The position numbers and the translations under genes are program-made. The notes beneath the pieces were generated by a model, which did not search any database, was not told the DNA's origin, and saw only the letters and a program-made list of their open reading frames with translations. DNA of 52,182 nucleotides from Nocardia araoensis NBRC 100135 (GTDB taxonomy: Bacteria > Actinomycetota > Actinomycetes > Mycobacteriales > Mycobacteriaceae): NCBI RefSeq assembly GCF_000308435.1, contig NZ_BAFR01000006.1, positions 1 through 52,182 of the forward strand, given 5' to 3'. Shown here in pieces: positions 10,920 to 20,821 of the stretch (position 1 is its first letter; each line of letters opens with the position of its first letter).

Positions 10920-11333
10920 TCAGTCCGCGTCGCGGAGGAACGACAGCCGCACCTGGCGGTCCGGGTTGTCGACATTGAGATCGACCAGCGCGATCGACTG
11001 CCAGGTGCCGAGGGCGAGTTTTCCGCCGAGCACCGGGACGGTCGCGTACGGCGGGATGAGGGCGGGCATCACATGCGAGCGCCCGTGTCCGCGCGAGCCG
11101 TGCGCGTGCCGCCACCGGTCGTCGGCGGGCAGCAGATCGCGCAGCGCGGCCAGCAGGTCGTCGTCGCTGCGCGCGCCGAGCTCCATGATCGCGATCCCCG
11201 CCGTGGCATGCGGCACGAAGACGTGCAGCAACCCGTCCCCGCCCGCTTCGCGCACGAATGACGCGCACTGCGGCGTGATGTCCTGTACCACTTCACTGTG
11301 GCCCGTTCTCACCTCGAGCAGCGTGCTCTTCAT
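10920..11333 (-). CDS. YjbQ family protein (UPF0047)
   Basis: The 137-residue protein shows all family landmarks: LHVFVPHATAGIAIME, the HGRSHVMPALI stretch with conserved His, and the C-terminal LGTWQSIALVDLN. YjbQ-family proteins form small trimers with a His-based site, and some show weak thiamine-phosphate-synthase activity; the physiological role is not settled. I prefer ATG 11333 (MKSTLLEV). In-frame upstream starts as far as 11408 would add up to 25 Pro/Arg-rich residues not seen in the family. It is divergent from ask. Confidence 0.85.
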   Translation of the reverse strand: MKSTLLEVRTGHSEVVQDITPQCASFVREAGGDGLLHVFVPHATAGIAIMELGARSDDDLLAALRDLLPADDRWRHAHGSRGHGRSHVMPALIPPYATVPVLGGKLALGTWQSIALVDLNVDNPDRQVRLSFLRDAD

Positions 11334-11496
11334 GCGCCCATCGTCCCCCATCCGCGGCGGCGCGCGCGGAACGACCGGGAACGGAAGCGGCTGTGTGGTT
11401 TTCCACAAGCCGGGTAGGTAGAAGCAAAACCGCTGGCCTCGGCCGGTACCCTGGATGACTGTTACCAGTTTGTTGTCGATCTTGGAGGACCCTGTC

Positions 11497-12762
11497 GTGG
11501 CTCTCGTGGTTCAGAAGTACGGAGGATCCTCGGTAGCGACCGCCGAGCGGATCCGGCGCGTCGCTGAACGGATCGTGGAGACCAAGAAGCAGGGCCACGA
11601 CGTGGTCGTCGTCTGCTCCGCCATGGGCGACACCACCGACGAGCTGCTCGATCTCGCTCAGCAGGTGGCGCCGTCGCCGCCGGCCCGCGAGATGGACATG
11701 CTCCTCACCTCGGGTGAGCGCATCTCCAACGCGCTGGTCGCGATGGCCATCCACTCGCTCGGCGCGGAGGCCCGCTCGTTCACCGGCTCGCAGGCGGGCG
11801 TGATCACCACGGGCGCGCACGGCAACGCGAAGATCATCGACGTGACCCCCGGCCGCGTCCGCGATGCCCTGGACGAGGGTCTCGTCGTGCTGGTCGCTGG
11901 CTTCCAGGGCGTGAGCCAGGACAGCAGGGACGTCACCACGCTCGGCCGTGGCGGTTCGGACACCACGGCGGTCGCGCTGGCCGCCGCACTGGACGCGGAC
12001 GTCTGCGAGATCTACACCGACGTGGACGGCGTCTTCACCGCCGACCCGCGGATCGTGCCCGACGCGCAGCGGCTCGAGCAGGTCTCCTACGAGGAGATGC
12101 TGGAACTGGCGGCCTGCGGCGCCAAGGTGCTGATGCTGCGCTGCGTGGAATACGCCCGCCGCTACAACGTGCCCGTGCATGTGCGCTCGTCCTACACCGA
12201 CAAGCAGGGCACCTACGTTTACGGATCGATGGAGGACATCCCCTTGGAGCAAGCAATCCTCACTGGCGTCGCGCACGACCGCAGCGAGGCCAAGGTGACC
12301 GTGGTCGGGCTGCCGGACGAACCGGGCTACGCCGCCAAGGTGTTCCGCGCCGTGGCCGACGCGGAGATCAACATCGACATGGTCCTGCAGAACATCTCGA
12401 AGGTCGAGACGGGCAAGACCGACATCACGTTCACGCTGCCGAAGACCGAGGGCGCCCGCGCGGTCGACATGCTGACCAAGCGCCAGTCCGAGATCGGCTT
12501 CTCCCAGGTGCTCTACGACGACCACATCGGCAAGGTGTCGCTGGTCGGCGCGGGCATGAAGAGCCACCCCGGCGTCACCGCCACCTTCTGTGAGGCGCTG
12601 GCCCATGCCGGCGTCAACATCGATCTCATCTCCACCTCCGAGATCCGGATCTCCGTGCTGGTCAAGGACACCGAGCTGGACGAGGCGGTCCAGGTGCTGC
12701 ACAAGGCGTTCGACCTGGGCGGCGACGAGGTCGCGGTGGTCCACGCGGGAACGGGGCGATAA
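11497..12762 (+). CDS. ask: Aspartate kinase, alpha subunit
   Basis: Aspartokinase phosphorylates L-aspartate, the first step to lysine, threonine, methionine and diaminopimelate. The 421-residue product has the kinase signature [10 protein letters not shown] at its N-terminus, [14 protein letters not shown] in the catalytic domain, and two ACT domains in the C-terminal part ([13 protein letters not shown] and [17 protein letters not shown]), where lysine and threonine feedback would act. I start at GTG 11497 because GGAGG lies 8 nt upstream and the product then begins [10 protein letters not shown] as in mycobacteria. The longer frame from 11455 lacks a ribosome site. The gene is followed by asd after 3 bp. 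Confidence 0.97.
   Translation: MALVVQKYGGSSVATAERIRRVAERIVETKKQGHDVVVVCSAMGDTTDELLDLAQQVAPSPPAREMDMLLTSGERISNALVAMAIHSLGAEARSFTGSQAGVITTGAHGNAKIIDVTPGRVRDALDEGLVVLVAGFQGVSQDSRDVTTLGRGGSDTTAVALAAALDADVCEIYTDVDGVFTADPRIVPDAQRLEQVSYEEMLELAACGAKVLMLRCVEYARRYNVPVHVRSSYTDKQGTYVYGSMEDIPLEQAILTGVAHDRSEAKVTVVGLPDEPGYAAKVFRAVADAEINIDMVLQNISKVETGKTDITFTLPKTEGARAVDMLTKRQSEIGFSQVLYDDHIGKVSLVGAGMKSHPGVTATFCEALAHAGVNIDLISTSEIRISVLVKDTELDEAVQVLHKAFDLGGDEVAVVHAGTGR
12244..12762 (+). CDS. Aspartate kinase, beta subunit (internal start in ask)
   Basis: A TTG codon at 12244, in the ask frame, is preceded at 8 nt by a perfect GGAGG (12231-12235). The resulting 172-residue product begins with [17 protein letters not shown], the position where the separately translated beta subunit of Corynebacterium glutamicum LysC begins. 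It comprises just the two ACT domains. In that family alpha and beta subunits assemble as alpha2-beta2 and the beta chain helps create the lysine/threonine feedback site. Internal initiation here is inferred from the ribosome site and the alignment. Confidence 0.75.
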   Translation: MEQAILTGVAHDRSEAKVTVVGLPDEPGYAAKVFRAVADAEINIDMVLQNISKVETGKTDITFTLPKTEGARAVDMLTKRQSEIGFSQVLYDDHIGKVSLVGAGMKSHPGVTATFCEALAHAGVNIDLISTSEIRISVLVKDTELDEAVQVLHKAFDLGGDEVAVVHAGTGR

Positions 12763-13800
<1,038 letters not shown>

Positions 13801-13812
13801 GACGTTCCTCGA

Positions 13813-13846
13813 ACGAACGGGCCGTGGACTTCCACGGCCCGTTCGT
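13813..13846 (+). terminator. ask-asd operon terminator
   Basis: A 16-bp perfect inverted repeat (13813-13828 with 13831-13846) begins 12 bp after the asd stop. The sequence beyond it is only mildly T-rich. Confidence 0.8.
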
Positions 13847-13987
13847 CGTTTCCGTCTTCGCGACCGCGTCCGGGGCATGGATGGTGCCGATGGAGGCGGC
13901 CGGTTTCGTATCGCTGATATCCGCGCTGCGCTGAGCGGGCGGAGGGATCGATCCGCGGCCGGATTCGGCGGGCGCTTCTGGAGCGGA

Positions 13988-14551
13988 TCAGCGGACGCGC
14001 AGTCCGTCGAAGACGACGGCGAAGGTGCGCTCGCGCTGGGCGGGGGTGGCGGAGGTGCCGTGGGTGGCGAGGAACGCACCCTTGATGACCCGCATCAGGT
14101 CTTCGACCTCGATGTCGGTGCGCACGCCGCCCGCCTTCTGCGCGCGGGTGAGCAGCGTGCCGATGGCCGCGTTGAGTTCGTGCACCGGCCGGAGATACTC
14201 CGGGGCGTCCGGGCCGCCGACGGCGTCGGCGAGATCGCGCTTGACGCTGCCCTCCGCTACGAGCCGGTCCAAGAAGTCGAAGAACGCGGGCACCGGTTCC
14301 GCGGCATCGGCCAATTCCCGTGCCAGCGCGATGATCCGGTCTACCCGATCCACGATCGCCGCCTCGAACAGCGCTTCCTTGGTGGGGAAGTGCCGGTAGA
14401 CGGTGCCCGCGCCGACACCGGCCCGCCGCGCGATCTCGTCCAGCGGCACCGACAGCCCTTCCGCCGCGAACGCTTCCTGCGCGGCTGCCAGGACCCGCTC
14501 GCGGTTGCGGCGAGCGTCGGCGCGCAGCGGTCGGCGCTCGGGTTCGGTCAC
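13988..14551 (-). CDS. TetR family transcriptional regulator
   Basis: The N-terminal helix-turn-helix is clear (RRNRERVLAAAQEAFAAEGL, then LDEIARRAGVGAGTVYRHFPTKEALFEAAI). The C-terminal ligand domain is unremarkable in length (about 187 residues overall). It is divergent from the SnoaL-like gene and probably controls it and itself. The start is uncertain: GTG 14551 gives a standard TetR N-terminus and has a TAAACT box 8 nt upstream, suggesting a leaderless mRNA. A TTG at 14575 would add eight residues. The inducing ligand cannot be predicted. Confidence 0.88.
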   Translation of the reverse strand: MTEPERRPLRADARRNRERVLAAAQEAFAAEGLSVPLDEIARRAGVGAGTVYRHFPTKEALFEAAIVDRVDRIIALARELADAAEPVPAFFDFLDRLVAEGSVKRDLADAVGGPDAPEYLRPVHELNAAIGTLLTRAQKAGGVRTDIEVEDLMRVIKGAFLATHGTSATPAQRERTFAVVFDGLRVR

Positions 14552-14569
14552 GAGAAGCGAGTTTACTGT

Positions 14570-14620
14570 TGACAAACGGGGCGCACGTTCCGGATGATAA
14601 CCGGGTCTTGCGTTCCGGTT
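14570..14620 (+). promoter_or_regulatory. Divergent promoter and candidate TetR operator
   Basis: A perfect TTGACA -35 hexamer (14570-14575) is followed after 18 nt by GATGAT (14594-14599), a plausible promoter for the SnoaL-like gene. Just downstream, AACCGG (14599-14604) and CCGGTT (14615-14620) form an inverted repeat with a 10-nt gap, a reasonable TetR operator overlapping the start of transcription. Confidence 0.5.
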
Positions 14621-14635
14621 AGTTGGAGGTGTGTG

Positions 14636-15058
14636 ATGGCGGCTGATTCTTCTGTGCGCAGCCCGCGCGAGCTGGTCGAGCGGTTGTTCGCCGACCTACC
14701 TGCGCGCGATGCGGACGCGTTCGTCGCGCTGCTCGCGCCCGACGCGGTCTTCGAGATCCCGTTCACCATCCCGGGGCTTCCGACCCGTTTGGAAGGCCGC
14801 GAGGCGATTCGCGAGCATCTGGCGCGGCGCTGGTCGGGGCTGTCCGGAATCGAAGTGCACGCGATTCATCCCCAGGTCTACGAGACCACCGATCCCGAAG
14901 TACTGCTCGTGGAGAACGAGGTCGACATGACCGTCCCCGGTTCCGGCCGCGCCCGGGTGCGCACCTCCGTCAACGTGGTGCGAGTCCGCGACGGCGAAGT
15001 GGTGCTCTTCCGTGACTACATGGACACCGCACGCTTCACCCGCTTGGCCGCGGGCTGA
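14636..15058 (+). CDS. SnoaL-like (NTF2 fold) protein
   Basis: The 140-residue protein fits the NTF2/SnoaL fold: an N-terminal helix pair (PRELVERLFADLPARDADAFVALLAPDAVFEIPFTIPG), a central REAIREHLARRW helix, and a closing strand pair with VVRVRDGEVVLFRDYMDTARF. Relatives include ketosteroid isomerases, polyketide cyclases and small detoxifying enzymes. No catalytic pair can be assigned confidently. ATG 14636 has GGAGG 6 nt upstream; the longer frame from 14594 lacks one. It is likely the target of the divergent TetR. Confidence 0.82.
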   Translation: MAADSSVRSPRELVERLFADLPARDADAFVALLAPDAVFEIPFTIPGLPTRLEGREAIREHLARRWSGLSGIEVHAIHPQVYETTDPEVLLVENEVDMTVPGSGRARVRTSVNVVRVRDGEVVLFRDYMDTARFTRLAAG

Positions 15059-15216
15059 GTTCCTGCTCGGCAGTACCCCGCTGTCGGCGCGCCTCGAAGT
15101 CGCCTAGCGAGTGGTCGACGATGCGGTCTGGATCGCCGAGGTCGGCAAGCGCTACGACTGACATCGCCGCGGAAAAGGCCTCGCTCCGCGCAGGGGGGTG
15201 CTGTTAGCCTGCGCCG

Positions 15217-16140
15217 ATGGCGAATCCTCATCCTCACGTGTATCTCGGCGACCGGATCGTTGCGGCCGAAGCGGCCACGGTGAGCGTCGCGTCGTCGGCG
15301 GTGTTGTACGGACTCAGTGTCTACACCGTCTTCCCGGTGCACGTGGATGGGGCAGCGCGCACGGCATTCCGTTTGGACGACCATTTCCGCCGGCTCGAGG
15401 AATCCTGCAAGATCATCGGGATCGATGGGTTCGCGGCGGAGTGGGATTACGCGCGGTTCCGCGCGGCCGTCGTGGAATTGATCGCGGCGAATGCGCCGCG
15501 CGAGGACGTTTTCGTGCGGGCGACGGTGCACGTGGTCGAGTCCATTCCTGGCACGCGGGTGCGGGGCTGCGCCATTCGGGTCAGCATGTTCGTCTACGAC
15601 GCGGTGCCCATCGTCCCGCAGGACGGCATGCGCCTGAAATCCAGTCCGTGGCGGCGCATTCCGGACAACGCGATCCCGTCTCGCGCGAAAGTCAACGGCG
15701 CGTACGTGAACTCGGTGCTGGCCAAGCAGGACGCGATCGACAGCGGTTACGACGACTGCGTCTTTCTCGACGGCAACGGGCACGTCTGCGAACTCAGCGC
15801 GGCGAACATCTTCCTGGTCCGCAACGGCACGCTGATCACGCCCGACGTCTCCTGCGACATCCTCGACGGCATCAACCGCAGGACCGTTCTCACCTTGGCG
15901 GCCGAAGACGGGATTCCGGTGGTGGAACGCACCGTCGATCTCACCGAGCTGTACATCGCCGACGAAGTGTTCGTCACCGGCACGTCATCCGGCGCCGCGC
16001 CGGTCGTCGAGGTGGACGGCCGCCTGGTCGCCGACGGCGTCCCCGGCCCGATCTCGCAGGCGCTGCGCAAACGCCACCATGCGGCATTGCGCACCGACGA
16101 CGTGCACGGCTGGGTCACGGATCTGTCCGCGACTCGGTAA
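15217..16140 (+). CDS. Class IV aminotransferase (branched-chain aminotransferase-like)
   Basis: The 307-residue protein is a fold-type IV PLP enzyme. Lys158, in SRAKVNGAYVNS, is the expected Schiff-base lysine. Glu192 in CELSAANIFLV fits the residue that contacts the PLP ring nitrogen, and GTSSGAAPVVEVDG near the C-terminus is a phosphate/substrate loop. IlvE-type enzymes interconvert branched-chain amino acids and 2-oxo acids; D-amino-acid aminotransferase and ADC lyase share the fold. Length and the GYDDCVFLD motif favour IlvE-like. It converges on the secreted hydrolase with only 8 bp between stops. A main ilvE probably lies elsewhere. Confidence 0.85.
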   Translation: MANPHPHVYLGDRIVAAEAATVSVASSAVLYGLSVYTVFPVHVDGAARTAFRLDDHFRRLEESCKIIGIDGFAAEWDYARFRAAVVELIAANAPREDVFVRATVHVVESIPGTRVRGCAIRVSMFVYDAVPIVPQDGMRLKSSPWRRIPDNAIPSRAKVNGAYVNSVLAKQDAIDSGYDDCVFLDGNGHVCELSAANIFLVRNGTLITPDVSCDILDGINRRTVLTLAAEDGIPVVERTVDLTELYIADEVFVTGTSSGAAPVVEVDGRLVADGVPGPISQALRKRHHAALRTDDVHGWVTDLSATR

Positions 16141-16148
16141 CAGCTCGT

Positions 16149-17498
16149 TCAGCGGATAGCCGGGGTGCGCGGGTCGGGTCCCAGGCAGACCAGGATGGCG
16201 CACCCGGGCGGAGTATCCGAGAACGGCGGATCCAGGGGGTGATTCAGGCAGGCGAAGACGTTGCAGCCCGGATAGGCGGCGGGCCCGAGGCCGAACACCG
16301 CGATCAGGATGTCCGTGTCGACGAAACGGCGCGGGTCCAGCCGCAGCGGCGGCTCGACGTAGGGGCCCGGGTCGGGTACCGGTCGGTCGTAGAACGCGTC
16401 GAACACTTTGCGGAAGAACTCGTAGGGCAATTCCTGGGTGTTCTGCACGACTCCGGACACGCCCTGGCTGCTGACGTTCCCGAAGACGCCGGTCCACACC
16501 ACCGTGAGGTCGAGGCTGGGTATGACGAAGACGTTCTGCATGCCGAGGCCCGCCATCGCGTACACGTCGTCGGGCAGGAAGTCCGCAATCTCGGCGCAAC
16601 CGCCGCCGAGCCAGAACAGGTACCCGTAGCACGCGTTCGTCGGTGAGGGCGTGCGCGCCTTGCGCAGGTAGTCGCGGGAGACGATCTGCTGTCCGCCCCA
16701 GCGCCCGTCGTTGCTCACCAGGAGTCCGAGCTTCGCGAAGTCGTTCGGCGGAATCATCAGGTGCGCGTAGCCGTAAGTGTGCCCGGAGCGGTCCTGAGCC
16801 CAGTAGTAGTCGCTGCGCGGAATCCCGAGTGGATCGAACAATTCACGCTGCGCGAAATCTTGCAGAGGCTCGGCGACGGCCAGCTCCAGCACATAGGACA
16901 AGAGGTCGACGTTGCGCTGGCTGTAGGTGAAGACGGTGCCCGGCGGGTTGTCCAGCGGCACGCCCAGCGCCTGCACCGCGCTGTCCGGGTCGACCGGGAT
17001 CACACCGGTGACACCCTCGGTCAGCACGCCGACCCGCATGCCCGAGGTCTCGGTGAGCAGATTCTCGACGGTGATCGACCGGTGTTCCGCATCACCGAGT
17101 CCGGGGGGCAGATACCGATCGATGGGCGCATGGAGATCGAGTTTTCCTTGGTCCCAACCGATTCCGGCGAGAATGGAGACGACGCTCTTGGTCGCGCTCC
17201 AGATATTCCACGCCACATTCCCGCTCTGGTCGTTCGTCGGCCCCTCGCCGATGAGGCAGTTGTGCCGGAAGACCTGCACGTTGAAACGGTTTCGCCCGGC
17301 CGCGAAAGTCAGCGCGTCCTGCAGCTTCGCTGAATCCAAGCCGACTTGTTCCGGTGCCGCCCGCTCCAGATCACGCCCCGAGGTGACCGCGCACCGGACC
17401 TCGTCGCCGGTCGCGGCAACCGCGCTTGCGGCGAAGAGATTGCCCGCCACCAGCGAAACCGCCGCGATTCCCGCCAGGAATCCACCGAAACGCCCCAT
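16149..17498 (-). CDS. Secreted class C beta-lactamase-like serine hydrolase
   Basis: The 449-residue protein has a signal peptide (cleavage near residue 29, after AVA). Catalytic Ser101 and Lys104 occur in SATK and the Tyr motif is Tyr191 (YSQ). The HxG/KTG position reads MAGLGMQ, so the third motif is degenerate. A 40-residue C-terminal tail is Pro/Cys-rich with four Cys. The family (beta-lactamase/transpeptidase-like, PF00144) includes esterases, DD-peptidases and 6-aminohexanoate dimer hydrolase-like enzymes; the third motif argues against a true beta-lactamase. I start at ATG 17498; no Shine-Dalgarno is obvious. Confidence 0.82.
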   Translation of the reverse strand: MGRFGGFLAGIAAVSLVAGNLFAASAVAATGDEVRCAVTSGRDLERAAPEQVGLDSAKLQDALTFAAGRNRFNVQVFRHNCLIGEGPTNDQSGNVAWNIWSATKSVVSILAGIGWDQGKLDLHAPIDRYLPPGLGDAEHRSITVENLLTETSGMRVGVLTEGVTGVIPVDPDSAVQALGVPLDNPPGTVFTYSQRNVDLLSYVLELAVAEPLQDFAQRELFDPLGIPRSDYYWAQDRSGHTYGYAHLMIPPNDFAKLGLLVSNDGRWGGQQIVSRDYLRKARTPSPTNACYGYLFWLGGGCAEIADFLPDDVYAMAGLGMQNVFVIPSLDLTVVWTGVFGNVSSQGVSGVVQNTQELPYEFFRKVFDAFYDRPVPDPGPYVEPPLRLDPRRFVDTDILIAVFGLGPAAYPGCNVFACLNHPLDPPFSDTPPGCAILVCLGPDPRTPAIR

Positions 17499-17622
17499 GG
17501 GCAAAGGCTAGCGCCCTTCGGCCTGTTCACGCGGTAAACAGGCGGGGAACTGGACGTCTGATCTCGGCAACGAGACGCTGACCGGACAGGGGGCGCTCGG
17601 TGACATAGCTGGGTCCCAGTTC

Positions 17623-18321
17623 CTAGCGGTAGCGCTCACCCAACGCATACAGCGCCGCGCCGAGAATCAGCGCGCCGAGCCCGGCCAGAACGGAGCCGAG
17701 GGGCAGTGCGAATCCGACGACGACGCATCCCACCGCGCCGACCACGGGAATCCACCGGGGCGGCCGATTCTCGTCGGCGGTCAGTGTGGCGGCGGAGATG
17801 TTGGCGATCAAGTAGTAGAAGAGCACCGTGAACGAGGAGAACCCGATGGCCGCGCACACATCGAAGAGCGCGGCGACCACGGCGACGATCGCGCCGACCA
17901 CCAGTTCGGCGCGGTGCGGCACCCCGAATCGTGGATGCACCGCGGCGAGCGCGCCCGGCAGATAGCGGTCCCGCGCCATGGCCAGCACCGTGCGGGATAC
18001 CCCGAGGATCAGGGCGAGCAGTGATCCGGCCGCCGCGACCACCGCGCCGATCCGCACCACCGGCGCGGCAGCGGGAACTCCCGCCGCGCTGACCATTCGC
18101 GCGAGCGGGCCGGTCGCCTCGGCCAGCCCGGCGGAGCCGAGCACGCTCAGCGTCGCGACCGCGACCAGCGTGTAGACGGCGAGTGCGAGCGCCACCAGCA
18201 ACCAACTCCCAGCCGAAGCCGCCGCAGGCGCGAGCGCCGCGAAGATGCCCGCCCCCAACCCGATGACCACCGAATCGACAAGCCCGAGCCTCCGACGCAA
18301 GCTCCCATCCAGTGACGCCAT
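17623..18321 (-). pseudogene. APC permease with internal deletion
   Basis: The 232-residue ORF begins like an APC-superfamily amino-acid permease (LGLVDSVVIGLGAGIFAALAP) but passes from the second membrane segment (GSWLLVALALA) straight into what is normally the eighth (VYTLVAVATLSVLG). It then continues to the usual C-terminus (ALILGVSRTVLAMARDRYLP, GVPHRAELVVGA). Full-length members are about 430-500 residues, so roughly 200 residues of transport core are missing. A second small deletion removes MIGA from the family motif GLGAMIGAGIF. Both deletions keep the frame. The ATG has GGGAGG upstream. It is probably non-functional as a carrier, though still translatable. Confidence 0.75.
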
Positions 18322-18367
18322 GACACGAATCCTCCCCCACCACCCCCACCCCCGCAGCGCGACTCCG

Positions 18368-18470
18368 CGAGTGGCACATGGCTGCGGCGAAACGCGAGAA
18401 GCCCCACAACCATGTGCCACTCGTGGGGCTGGAAACGAGGAAGCGCCGCCAGGTTGGACCTGGCGGCGCT
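18368..18470. repeat. Inverted repeats in the spacer upstream of fur
   Basis: A perfect 14-bp inverted repeat (18368-18381 with 18410-18423) is followed by a perfect 13-bp hairpin (18442-18454 with 18458-18470, loop TGG). An 8-bp repeat (18400-18407 with 18423-18430) overlaps the first, offering an alternative fold. No gene lies here. Confidence 0.7.
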
Positions 18471-18503
18471 GTCGCTCGGACACCGTGCTGATGTCATAGC
18501 CGT

Positions 18504-18664
18504 CGACGTCCCACAAGCGCCTCTCGGCGAGTGGTCGCTCGTAGCGACGAAGGGTGCGGCCCGGGGCTGTCCGGACATCGGCGGTGGGTGCCGACGTCCC
18601 ACAAGCGCCTCTCGGCGAGTGGTCGCTCGTAGCGACAAAGGGTGCGGCCCGGGGCTGTCCGGAC
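18504..18664. repeat. Two 73-bp direct repeats
   Basis: The 73-bp units 18504-18576 and 18592-18664 are identical except for one base (GACGA versus GACAA) and have a period of 88 bp. Each contains a small hairpin (18534-18548; 18622-18636). Near identity implies recent duplication or an active dispersed repeat family. Open frames through the repeat are not convincing genes. The whole 18322-18853 spacer otherwise holds only the hairpins, a palindrome at 18702-18713 and the fur promoter. Confidence 0.85.
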
Positions 18665-18701
18665 GTCGACAGGGGATTCAACCACGTGCTCCCGGAGGCT
18701 A

Positions 18702-18713
18702 TTCCGGCCGGAA
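18702..18713. promoter_or_regulatory. Palindrome TTCCGGCCGGAA
   Basis: A perfect 12-bp palindrome lies 140 bp upstream of fur. The same sequence, with the flanking AAT/AAT-like edge, recurs at 36266-36277. Confidence 0.35.
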
Positions 18714-18793
18714 ATTGTGACGCTCGCCACTTCGTGCGCTGTCGGTTCAGCCGCGCCTTGTGGACCGCTGGAACAGCGCCGACCGAGCCTGTT

Positions 18794-18847
18794 TTCTGGA
18801 GTGATTCCACTCTCTTTTCTTGACTGATTCCAGAAGATGGCCAGAAT
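18794..18847 (+). promoter_or_regulatory. fur-katA promoter and candidate Fur/CatR operator
   Basis: TTGACT (18820-18825) and CAGAAT (18842-18847), 16 nt apart, form a likely promoter. The -10 box ends 6 nt before the fur ATG, so the mRNA should be leaderless. Around it are a palindrome GAGTG-ATTC-CACTC (18799-18812), direct repeats TGATTCCA at 18802 and 18825 (23 bp apart), and TTCTGGA/TCCAGAA arms (18794-18800, 18829-18835). This is a plausible binding region for the adjacent Fur protein. Confidence 0.6.
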
Positions 18848-18853
18848 CGAAGT

Positions 18854-19279
18854 ATGCACGCCAACGGCACTGCCTCACGTGAGTGGCTTCGAGCAGCGGG
18901 TTTGCGGGTCACCGCGCCGCGGCTCGCGGTACTGGACGCGGTCGCGGCACGGCCGCATTCGGATGCCGACACGGTGGCCGCCACCGTCCGGGAAGCGCTG
19001 GGTTCGGTGTCCACGCAGGCCGTCTACGACGTCTTGCATGCTTGCGTGCGCGCCGGAATCCTGCGGCGGATCGAGCCCGCGGGCTCGTCCGCGCGGTACG
19101 AGACCCGGATCGGTGACAACCACCACCATCTGGTGTGCCGAAGCTGCGGTGCGGTCGTCGACGTCGACTGCGCCGTGGGCCGAGCCCCATGCCTGGACCC
19201 TTCGGACGCGCACGGATTCGTGGTCGATGAAGCCGAAGTCGTCTTCTGGGGACTGTGCCCGACCTGCCGTTCCGAGTAG
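18854..19279 (+). CDS. Fur family repressor of the catalase gene
   Basis: The 141-residue protein has the Fur winged helix ([52 protein letters not shown]), the metal-binding [11 protein letters not shown] and two CxxC pairs (95/98 and 135/138) for structural zinc. In actinobacteria such FurA/CatR proteins sense peroxide by metal-catalysed oxidation and repress the neighbouring catalase. Gene order fur-katA with a 61-bp gap supports that role here. No Shine-Dalgarno precedes the ATG and the promoter position implies a leaderless transcript. Confidence 0.92.
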   Translation: MHANGTASREWLRAAGLRVTAPRLAVLDAVAARPHSDADTVAATVREALGSVSTQAVYDVLHACVRAGILRRIEPAGSSARYETRIGDNHHHLVCRSCGAVVDVDCAVGRAPCLDPSDAHGFVVDEAEVVFWGLCPTCRSE

Positions 19280-19340
19280 CGGTCCATACACCCGGGCGGC
19301 GCATCCCGGGAAACGATGTTCACCAGCCGAGGAGTCTTCT

Positions 19341-20810
19341 GTGACCGAACCGACCACCACGAACACCGGCATCCCGGTCGAAAGCGACGACGAGTCGCTC
19401 ACCGCGGGCGCGCAGGGCCCGATCCTGCTGCACGATCACTACCTCATCGAGAAGCTGGCCCAGTTCAACCGCGAGCGGGTGCCGGAACGCATCGTGCACG
19501 CGAAGGGCTCGGGCGCATACGGTGAGCTGGTCGTGACCAACGACGTCAGCAAGTACACCAAGGCGAAGCTGTTCCAGCCCGGTGTCCGCACCGAATCCCT
19601 GGCGCGCTTCTCCACCGTGGCCGGTGAGCAGGGCAGCCCGGACACCTGGCGTGACCCGCGCGGATTCGCGGTGAAGTTCTACACCGAGGACGGCAACTAC
19701 GACCTTGTCGGCAACAACACGCCGGTGTTCTTCATCAAGGACCCGATCAAGTTCCCCGACTTCATCCGGTCGCAGAAGCGCCTGCCCGGCAACGGTCTTC
19801 GTGACCACAACATGCAGTGGGATTTCTGGACCCTGCGTCCGGAGACCGCGCACCAGGTCACCTGGTTGATGGGCGATCGCGGCATCCCGAAGACCTACCG
19901 GCACATGAACGGCTACGGTTCGCACACCTACCAGTGGATCAACGCCGCGGGTGAGCGTTTCTGGGTGAAGTACCACTTCAAGACCGACCAGGGCATCGAG
20001 TTCCTGACCCAGGCCGAGGCCGACCGGATCGCGGGCGAGGACGCCGATTACCACCGCAAGGACCTGTGGGAGGCGATCGAGCGCGGCGACTTCCCGAGCT
20101 GGACGGTGTACGTGCAGGTCATGCCGGTCGCGGAGGCCGAGAGCTACCGGTTCAACCCGTTCGACCTGACCAAGGTGTGGTCGCACAAGGACTACCCCCT
20201 GATCGAGGTCGGCAAGTGGACGCTGAACCGCAACCCGCGCAACTACTTCGTCGACATCGAGCAGGCCGCGTTCGAGCCGTCGAATGTCGTTCCCGGCATC
20301 GGCTTCTCGCCGGACAAGATGCTGCTCGGCCGCGTCTTCGCCTACGCGGACGCGCACCGCTACCGCATCGGCACGAACTACGCGCAGCTGCCGCCGAACC
20401 AGGCCAGGGCGGCGCAGGTGAACTCCTACTCCAAGGAGGGCGCCATGCGGTATCACTACAACGAGCCGAATGTGCCGGTGTACGCGCCCAATTCGTTCGG
20501 CGGACCGCACGCCGACCCGGAGAAGGCCGCGGACGGGGGCATCTGGGACTTCGATCCGACCATGGTGCGGGCCGGCTACGTCCAGCACGCAGAGGACGGC
20601 GACTTCACCCAGGCGGGCACCCTCGTGCGCGAGGTGTACGACGACGCGCAGCGAGAACGATTGGTGGACAACATCGTCGGCCACGTACTCGGCGGCGTCC
20701 GAGAGCCCGTGCTGAGCCGGGTATTCCAGTACTGGAAGAACGTGGACGCCGATCTCGGCAAGCGGGTCGAGGAGGGCGTGCGCGCGGGCCTGGACAGCTC
20801 GCGGGGCTGA
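19341..20810 (+). CDS. katA: Monofunctional heme catalase
   Basis: The enzyme dismutates hydrogen peroxide in the cytoplasm. The 489-residue product is a small-subunit (clade 3) catalase, with the catalytic His53 ([13 protein letters not shown]), the distal Asn in [10 protein letters not shown] (125/126), and the proximal heme-ligand Tyr335 in [14 protein letters not shown]. It starts at GTG 19341 with GAGGAG 6-7 nt upstream and is cotranscribed with fur. A 12-bp terminator stem follows. Confidence 0.97.
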   Translation: MTEPTTTNTGIPVESDDESLTAGAQGPILLHDHYLIEKLAQFNRERVPERIVHAKGSGAYGELVVTNDVSKYTKAKLFQPGVRTESLARFSTVAGEQGSPDTWRDPRGFAVKFYTEDGNYDLVGNNTPVFFIKDPIKFPDFIRSQKRLPGNGLRDHNMQWDFWTLRPETAHQVTWLMGDRGIPKTYRHMNGYGSHTYQWINAAGERFWVKYHFKTDQGIEFLTQAEADRIAGEDADYHRKDLWEAIERGDFPSWTVYVQVMPVAEAESYRFNPFDLTKVWSHKDYPLIEVGKWTLNRNPRNYFVDIEQAAFEPSNVVPGIGFSPDKMLLGRVFAYADAHRYRIGTNYAQLPPNQARAAQVNSYSKEGAMRYHYNEPNVPVYAPNSFGGPHADPEKAADGGIWDFDPTMVRAGYVQHAEDGDFTQAGTLVREVYDDAQRERLVDNIVGHVLGGVREPVLSRVFQYWKNVDADLGKRVEEGVRAGLDSSRG

Positions 20811-20821
20811 GAAATCCGCAT

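Noticed and set aside
15108..15161. Short frame with a gene-like ending (VVDDAVWIAEVGKRYD) before the aminotransferase
   Set aside because: It could be the remnant of a lost gene, but a stop codon lies immediately upstream and no start or partner fragment is visible.
18147..18638. Open frame running through the 73-bp repeats and into the permease remnant
   Set aside because: It crosses hairpins and repeats, is out of frame with the permease, and its composition is unlike a protein.
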